Assembly: GCA_002296975.1 (NCBI GenBank)
Contig: DBIS01000129.1
Location: 395 to 20,265, forward strand
Origin: Deltaproteobacteria bacterium UBA796
GTDB taxonomy: Bacteria > Myxococcota_A > UBA796
Length of the DNA stretch: 19,871 nt
Direction of reading: 5' to 3'
The position numbers and the translations under genes are program-made. Within the stretch, counting starts at the first letter, position 1. The number at the start of each line of letters is the position of its first letter. Shown one piece after another: positions 15,193 to 19,871 of the stretch. Below the pieces are notes generated by a model. That model saw only the letters and a list, made by a program, of their open reading frames with translations, did no database searches and was not told where the DNA came from.

Positions 15193-16965
15193 TCAGCGCC
15201 CGGCGAGCCGCGCCTCTTGTTTGGCCGTCGCTCCCAAACGATCAGCCTTGGCGATCAACCGAGACAACTCACGAGCGTCTTTGCCCATTCTCACCGAGTC
15301 GACCAAAATGCCCAATTCCCCAAGGTCCACCTCGGCGGCGTAAGGACTCTGACGAAGCACCTCAGCCAAGGTGGCGGCGCAGTACGCCAGCTTCAAGCTA
15401 TCCACCGCAGCATCTGAGTCTTGAGCCAAAGCCCGTGAGTCAAACTTAAACTCACGCTCCGAGGCCGCCTTGTCCGCGCCTGGCATTTCCCACCGCACCC
15501 GAACAGTGGCCAATGCTTGTTCTGCATCGGCACCGTCGGCCAAGATGACCTCATACAGTGCCGTCACAGCGTGGCCAGAACCCACCTCACCCGCATCAAC
15601 CCGGTCGTTCCGAAAGTCCTTGTCCGCAATATCGCGATTTTCGTAGCCCATCAGCCTGTATGCGCTCACAGCCGCCGGATTGAAATCAACTTGAATCTTG
15701 GTGTCTCGGGCCACTGTGATCATCGTACCGCCAATCTTCTCCCCAAAAATACGATCCGACTCCTTTTGCGAGTCGACATAAAAGTTGTTGCCATCACCCT
15801 TATTGGCCAACTGCTCCATCAAGGTGTCACGATAGTTTCCTTGACCAAAACCGATGGTGGAAAGCGTGACGCCTTGATCAGCGTAGCCCTTGATCTGCTT
15901 GAGCATCGACTCCCAAGACCGAGCGCCCACATTGGCGTCGCCATCACTCAAGATAACCACCCGATTTTCTGCACCACGCTCAAACACCTCATCCGCCATT
16001 TCATATGCCAAGTCTATACCCGAAGACATCGCCGTTGATCCGCCCGATCGCAGGGCATCGATGGCTGCGTGGATTCGCGTCGACTCGGTCGCCTCGGTGG
16101 GCTCTAAAACCCGAGCCACACGCCCCGCATAGGTGGCCATCGCCACAGTATCTCCCTCGCCGAGATTATCGATCAAGGTGTGCATGGACTCTTTTGCAAG
16201 CCCCAATTTATCTGCCGACGACATCGACCCTGACACATCGACCAAAAAGGTCAAGTGCATGGGCGGGCGGTTCTCAGGTGCGTAGCGTTTAGCCTGAAGC
16301 CCCACCCGTAAAATATGATGCCCCTTCCTGAAAGGGTCCGCCATCGCCGCCATATGCACATCAAAGGGACCACGCTCTGGGGTTTGGTACCCATAGTCAA
16401 AGAAGTTCACGAACTCCTCGACCCGAACACCCTCCCACTGAGGAAGGACGCCACGATTGAGTTTGCTTCTGGCCATGGTGTAGCTCGCGGTATCTACGTC
16501 GATCGAAAACGTCGACAATGCATCTTCGTCCACAACCACAAAGCCATTGACACCATGATCGGTGTACTCCTCTTGTTGCTGAGGGCGACGGGGGTGTACC
16601 GAGGTGGCCAGAATGCCACCGGTTTGGGAGCGTGGCGGGACCATCATGGGCCGACCCCGAACATGTTTACCTGCCTTTTTCATGCGGCCTCTGCCGAGAT
16701 TCACCCCCGAAGCCCGCCCGTATGATGACACCGAAGACGGGAGTACAGGCGGGACCGGGAGTACAGGCGGGACCGACAAGACATCCTGACGTGCCGCTAC
16801 CTCCTCGGCCTCAACAGCAGGTTCTGCAATCGGTGTGCCCTCCTCATGAATATCCGCCTCGAGGACTTGTTGAGTCTTGGTACCCATACAACCCATCAAG
16901 GCCATCGAAGTCAGAAAGGAAAGTCCTGTTGTAAAGGAAAAGCTGCGAGCGTGGTTTTTGGTCAT
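15193..16965 (-). CDS. YfbK-like von Willebrand factor A lipoprotein
   Basis: 590 residues. The start at 16965 follows AGGAGG by five bases and gives a signal peptide ending in the lipobox L23-M24-G25-C26. A longer frame from 16992 has no such site. A basic, Pro-rich linker runs to about 130. An N-terminal YfbK-type segment follows (ALSTFSIDVDTASYTMARSK and VEEFVNFFDYGY). The vWA domain has a complete MIDAS: D243-V-S-G-S-M, the Thr in SGGSTAM, and the Asp in LSDGDAN. The last about 130 residues (with YRLMGYENRDIADKDF) match the DUF3520-type domain that follows vWA in YfbK homologues. These proteins are predicted surface or periplasmic Mg/Ca-dependent binding proteins of unknown role. With M27 after the Cys there is no Asp retention signal, so the outer membrane is likely. 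It lies 74 bases downstream of the aminopeptidase gene, possibly in one unit. Confidence 0.9.
   Translation of the reverse strand: MTKNHARSFSFTTGLSFLTSMALMGCMGTKTQQVLEADIHEEGTPIAEPAVEAEEVAARQDVLSVPPVLPVPPVLPSSVSSYGRASGVNLGRGRMKKAGKHVRGRPMMVPPRSQTGGILATSVHPRRPQQQEEYTDHGVNGFVVVDEDALSTFSIDVDTASYTMARSKLNRGVLPQWEGVRVEEFVNFFDYGYQTPERGPFDVHMAAMADPFRKGHHILRVGLQAKRYAPENRPPMHLTFLVDVSGSMSSADKLGLAKESMHTLIDNLGEGDTVAMATYAGRVARVLEPTEATESTRIHAAIDALRSGGSTAMSSGIDLAYEMADEVFERGAENRVVILSDGDANVGARSWESMLKQIKGYADQGVTLSTIGFGQGNYRDTLMEQLANKGDGNNFYVDSQKESDRIFGEKIGGTMITVARDTKIQVDFNPAAVSAYRLMGYENRDIADKDFRNDRVDAGEVGSGHAVTALYEVILADGADAEQALATVRVRWEMPGADKAASEREFKFDSRALAQDSDAAVDSLKLAYCAATLAEVLRQSPYAAEVDLGELGILVDSVRMGKDARELSRLIAKADRLGATAKQEARLAGR
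16739..16774 (-). repeat. Perfect 18-bp tandem duplication in the vWA lipoprotein linker
   Basis: GGGAGTACAGGCGGGACC at 16739-16756 is repeated without change at 16757-16774. It encodes the duplicated peptide VPPVLP-VPPVLP in the linker after the lipidated Cys. The perfect identity suggests a recent, probably variable, in-frame duplication. Confidence 0.9.
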
Positions 16966-16970
16966 GTGGA

Positions 16971-16995
16971 CCTCCTGTGTGGTTTCCCCCACACA
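16971..16995 (-). promoter_or_regulatory. Strong Shine-Dalgarno with abutting hairpin before the vWA gene
   Basis: On the minus strand TGTGTGG (16995-16989), loop GGGAAA and CCACACA (16982-16976) form a 7-bp stem. Its last A is also the first base of AGGAGG (16976-16971), five bases before the ATG at 16965. The hairpin could protect the message 5' end or tune ribosome access. Confidence 0.55.
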
Positions 16996-17039
16996 ACGCC
17001 CCGAGCCTCAAATCACTTTCACCTCGTCCACAAAAAAAT

Positions 17040-19469
17040 TTAGTGCTTGTCTTCGTAAGCGCTCAATTGAGACTCAAGAGCGTCAATGCGGTCCTCGAGC
17101 TCCTTCATGCGGGCTTCGTGTTTGTTTTCAGCAGCGATCGTTTGGACCTTGCCCTCACGACCTCGAATTTCGGTCACTGCTGACTGCGCGTTCTTGGACA
17201 GGCCTTTGACGGTCTCCTCGCGACGAAAAACCTCAAGATGCGGGATCGCTGATTTATCCCCGGTGGACTTGAGCAAGCTCACGGCCGTCTGACGTGCACG
17301 AACGTCGAGGTCCCCAAGCAAGCCCACCAAAACACCAGACAACTTGGCCATCGCCCGGTCTTGGGCTGGCCCTTCATCCGCGGAACCAATGAGCTTTGCC
17401 GCAGCCCGAAGACCACGGGTTCGGATGCGACGGCGGAGCTTCATGCTCATCAAGCTCGGCAAATCGGTCAAGCTGCCATGGACACCTAAAATCCTTGCCG
17501 CAGAAGCCGCCAGGTCCGGATCGGCGCTACCCAACACCCCACGGGCGAGCTTTGTCCCACGCATGGGCGATATTTGGGCGATGGACTCGAGTGCCGACTG
17601 CCGCACATCACTGTTTTTGTCGCTCCGAAGCCGACGCTCCAACAACGGCAAATCCTTACCATCCAAGCCATGCCCCAATGCGGTCACCACCGCCATGCGC
17701 ACCCGGTCGTGCTCATCCGCAGAAAAAGCCCGAAGTGTCCGCATCTGGCCTTGCTCACCCAAGGCCATGGCCGCTGCCGCTCGCACCAAAAAATGTCGCT
17801 CTTTATCCGCCAACACCGCCGCCAACGGCTCAGCCACATCGGTGTCAGCCAAAGCAGAAATCGCCCGAAACACCGCAGCGGGGTGCCCTGAGCTCAACTG
17901 GGCCGTCCAGGCCTCTGGCTCTTGCTTGTTCTCAAGCTTGGCAAGCACCCCTGCCTGCGGGTCAAATGCGACATAGGTTGGCGGGCTTTCGAGCGGGATT
18001 TGGATCTGTATTTTGCCGTCGGTGAGTATGGCTGAGTGCATGACTGCTCCATCAACATGCCCAACTTCGATGGAAAACGGAACCGTGTAGCGCGGGCGCT
18101 TTTCTGTGATGGCCTGAGCAACCGTGATGGTCAACACCCCATCAGCCCACTTGTCCGACACCGTCAGCCGGGGAACGTGGGGCAACTCAACCCATTGCTG
18201 GAAGAACCACCCCAACTCTTGGCCACTCGCCCGTTCCATCGCGGCCTGAAGATCTGCGGTTCGCACCAAAGACCGGGCGTGGGAACGGGTGTAGTCACGA
18301 ATCGCCTCCCAAAAAACCTCCTCACCGAGCATCACCCGCAACATCTGCAACACAGATGAGCCCTTGGCGTACACATTGTGATTGGCTGCAGCGTCTGGAC
18401 CATGAAAAAAGCGCCCAGCCAAGGCGTTCTCAGTCTGGCTCCCCCGGAAAGATTTTAAAACCTCCATCGCCCATCGTTCTGGGCCATCTCGCCGGGCCAA
18501 CCAATCGTCGCCAAAGAAAGAGGCAAAGCCTTCGTTTAGCCAAAGGTCTCTCCATGTTCGGCAGGTCAAGAGGTCCCCATACCATTGGTGTGCGAGTTCA
18601 TGTGCCACCAAGCTCTGAATCCGGTCTCGGGTGAGGCCAACACGCTCTCCCCGCACAACATCGTTTGTGTTGATGGTCGCCCCGGTGTTTTCCATGCCGC
18701 CGTACATGAAGCGCTGCACAAAGACCTGCAAAAACTCACCCCACGGATATTCCACCCCCGTCCTTTCGGCGAAGTGCTCCATCATGTCAGGGACTGCACT
18801 CCATACTCGGTCAACCCCGCGTTCAGCGGCGTTTGGCCCCACCCACACGCGGTTGTCTGGCCCCCCGCGCTCCTGGTACGGCCCCGCCGCAATCATAACC
18901 AAATACGATGGCAGGTTCATGCCGGTGTTGGTTTTGATTCTCCACCCGTCAGGCCCAGTGACCGCTCCGGTGTACTCAAAGCGGTCATTCGGATGGTCCC
19001 AGGCCGGAAACCAATATCGGTTGTCATTTTTCTGGCCCTGAGTCCACACCTCCGGATACTGATCCGGAGACGAGGGGCCGGGGTCACGAAAATGTAGACC
19101 GGTTCTTGGGGTCGCCGAATAGCGAATGAGCACCCGCCCTTCGCCCCCTCGCTTAATCCGGGAGGGCAGGTCGATCGAGAGGGTATCGCCTGGAGTCCGC
19201 CAAACGACTTCCTCGCCATCCACCGATACCGATTCAATATTCAAAGCCACTTGATCGAGCACAAAAGTGCTGCTGCCCAAGCGGAGCACCGTGTAGGCGG
19301 CAGTTCCTGCAATCGTCCGCGCGTCAAAATCCAGAGCCAAATCGAGATTGAGGGCCAAGATATCTTGACTGCGGTCAGGCACAGCACTGTTTGGCTTATC
19401 TGGCTCCAGCACCGGAACCACAGAAGCCTCAGCACCCAAACCCAACAAAAGTACCCAAAATATCGACAT
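17040..19469 (-). CDS. M1-family zinc aminopeptidase with HEAT repeats and coiled-coil tail
   Basis: 809 residues from the ATG at 19469 (813 if 19481 is used). The hydrophobic start SIFWVLLLGLGAEAS suggests export, though it lacks the usual basic residues. An N-terminal beta saddle runs to about 190. The catalytic domain has the aminopeptidase motif GGMEN (257-261), the zinc site H290-E-L-A-H294 with E313 (HExxH-X18-E), and YAKG with the probable transition-state Tyr. All key residues are present, so it should release N-terminal amino acids from peptides in the periplasm or outside the cell. After about residue 500 the protein carries a helical HEAT/ARM-like region (repeated AVLADKERHFLVRAAAAMAL and VRMAVVTALGH-type units) and ends in a charged heptad-like coiled coil (ARMKELEDRIDALESQLSAY). 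The HEAT part may hold substrates or partners. The 19469 start is preferred because TGC-TATGGT just upstream looks like an extended -10 and would cover the 19481 codon. Confidence 0.92.
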   Translation of the reverse strand: MSIFWVLLLGLGAEASVVPVLEPDKPNSAVPDRSQDILALNLDLALDFDARTIAGTAAYTVLRLGSSTFVLDQVALNIESVSVDGEEVVWRTPGDTLSIDLPSRIKRGGEGRVLIRYSATPRTGLHFRDPGPSSPDQYPEVWTQGQKNDNRYWFPAWDHPNDRFEYTGAVTGPDGWRIKTNTGMNLPSYLVMIAAGPYQERGGPDNRVWVGPNAAERGVDRVWSAVPDMMEHFAERTGVEYPWGEFLQVFVQRFMYGGMENTGATINTNDVVRGERVGLTRDRIQSLVAHELAHQWYGDLLTCRTWRDLWLNEGFASFFGDDWLARRDGPERWAMEVLKSFRGSQTENALAGRFFHGPDAAANHNVYAKGSSVLQMLRVMLGEEVFWEAIRDYTRSHARSLVRTADLQAAMERASGQELGWFFQQWVELPHVPRLTVSDKWADGVLTITVAQAITEKRPRYTVPFSIEVGHVDGAVMHSAILTDGKIQIQIPLESPPTYVAFDPQAGVLAKLENKQEPEAWTAQLSSGHPAAVFRAISALADTDVAEPLAAVLADKERHFLVRAAAAMALGEQGQMRTLRAFSADEHDRVRMAVVTALGHGLDGKDLPLLERRLRSDKNSDVRQSALESIAQISPMRGTKLARGVLGSADPDLAASAARILGVHGSLTDLPSLMSMKLRRRIRTRGLRAAAKLIGSADEGPAQDRAMAKLSGVLVGLLGDLDVRARQTAVSLLKSTGDKSAIPHLEVFRREETVKGLSKNAQSAVTEIRGREGKVQTIAAENKHEARMKELEDRIDALESQLSAYEDKH

Positions 19470-19476
19470 GGTGCCG

Positions 19477-19482
19477 ACCATA
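19477..19482 (-). promoter_or_regulatory. Predicted extended -10 of the aminopeptidase gene
   Basis: TGC-TATGGT on the minus strand, with the hexamer at 19482-19477 and seven bases before the ATG at 19469. There is no clear -35, which extended -10 promoters can lack. It predicts a leaderless message starting at the ATG. Confidence 0.4.
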
Positions 19483-19539
19483 GCAGGTCCGGCCTAAATG
19501 AAGCCGTGGACAAAGCGCCGCCACCGAGCCCGCAACCGC

Positions 19540-19545
19540 TATGCT
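19540..19545 (+). promoter_or_regulatory. Predicted -10 element of the SRAP gene
   Basis: TATGCT lies exactly six bases before the ATG at 19552, the same geometry as TATACT before imuB. No Shine-Dalgarno or good -35 is seen, and no LexA-type box is visible here. It predicts a leaderless message. Confidence 0.45.
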
Positions 19546-19551
19546 CTAGAT

Positions 19552-19871
19552 ATGTGCGGACGATTCGCCCAAAGTACCCCAGCAAAAACCCTGGTCGACC
19601 TCTTCAGCTTGGGGGCGGGGCTTAGGCTTCGTCCACGCTTTAATCTGGCGCCCACCCAAGCCATCGCCATCATTCGCGCCGATAACGGGAACCCCAGCCT
19701 TCATCACCACAGATGGGGCTTGGTTCCACCATGGGCACCATCGCTCAAGTTTGGCGCAAAAATGATCAACGCACGGGCTGAAACGGTCTTCGACAAGCCG
19801 TCTTTTGCCTTCAGTGCCAGAAATCGACGCTGTATTATCCCGGCCTCAGGATTTTATGAATGGACCACAGG
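19552..19871 (+). CDS. SRAP / YedK-type abasic-site DNA-protein crosslink protein, N-terminal part
   Basis: The gene runs off the right edge after 106 codons, about half the usual 200-240 residues. It opens with MCGRF: after Met removal, Cys2 is the residue that forms the stable thiazolidine crosslink with abasic sites in single-stranded DNA in YedK and HMCES. Further family motifs follow in order: PRFNLAPTQ (28-36), RWGLVPPWA (54-62), MINARAET with N73 (71-78), and RRCIIPASGFYEW with E103 (92-104). N73 and E103 correspond to the active-site Asn and Glu of E. coli YedK. The later His is beyond the edge. The role is to shield abasic sites and prevent strand breaks or error-prone bypass. Functionally it belongs with genome maintenance, as do imuB and dnaE2, but it is 7.7 kb from them and in a separate transcription unit. 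Confidence 0.95.
   Translation, partial: MCGRFAQSTPAKTLVDLFSLGAGLRLRPRFNLAPTQAIAIIRADNGNPSLHHHRWGLVPPWAPSLKFGAKMINARAETVFDKPSFAFSARNRRCIIPASGFYEWTT

Noticed and set aside
19482..19551. LexA box in front of the SRAP gene
   Set aside because: No CTG-N10-CAG or GTTCAG-like site found in the intergenic region.

Overview
The window looks like a chromosomal segment of a Gram-negative predatory or soil-type bacterium of the Myxococcota or a related former deltaproteobacterial group. This rests on protein style, not on a database search. The pointers are a lipoprotein with MopE-type metal-binding repeats fused to an FG-GAP propeller, PEGA-type domains with Myxococcota-style wording, an ImuB/DnaE2 mutasome behind a Myxococcus-like LexA box, and several lipoboxed proteins. 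Coding density is high. No stretch over 300 bases lacks a gene, and I saw no tRNA, rRNA, CRISPR array, insertion sequence or phage gene.

Layout. (1) 1-426, plus strand: the 3' end of a gene for a Pro/Ala-rich linker and a C-terminal PEGA-like domain. (2) 7095 down to 437, minus strand: a probable three-gene unit. It holds a polytopic GT-C/TMTC-like membrane protein with a TPR-like tail, an exported PEGA-like protein, and the large MopE-repeat/FG-GAP lipoprotein; the last two overlap stop-to-start (TGATG). (3) 7211-15138, plus strand: imuB and dnaE2, also joined by TGATG, then a heparinase II/III-type lipoprotein and a DRE-TIM aldolase. They lie closely spaced and may be one transcript ending near a hairpin at 15142-15173. 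(4) 19469 down to 15193, minus strand: an M1 aminopeptidase with added HEAT repeats and a coiled-coil tail, then a YfbK-like von Willebrand A lipoprotein. (5) 19552 to the right edge, plus strand: the start of an SRAP/YedK-type abasic-site shielding protein.

Working together. ImuB and DnaE2 form the error-prone translesion module of the SOS response. Its usual third partner ImuA and a dedicated lexA are absent from the neighbourhood. The imuB control region is compact: a sigma70-like promoter, a CTG-N10-CAG LexA-type box and the start codon all overlap, so the mRNA is predicted to be leaderless. A TANNNT hexamer 6-7 bases before the start also precedes the SRAP gene, the aminopeptidase gene and possibly the GT-C gene. 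Shine-Dalgarno sites are instead seen at the exported PEGA-like protein, aldolase and vWA genes. Most other products act in the envelope: three probable lipoproteins, one exported peptidase, one exported anchor-like protein and one inner-membrane protein.

I found no wholly unknown system. The best candidates for new biology are the leaderless LexA-controlled two-gene mutasome with possible read-through into envelope and metabolic genes, the ImuB clamp-motif change, and the combined Ca/metal-repeat propeller lipoprotein.
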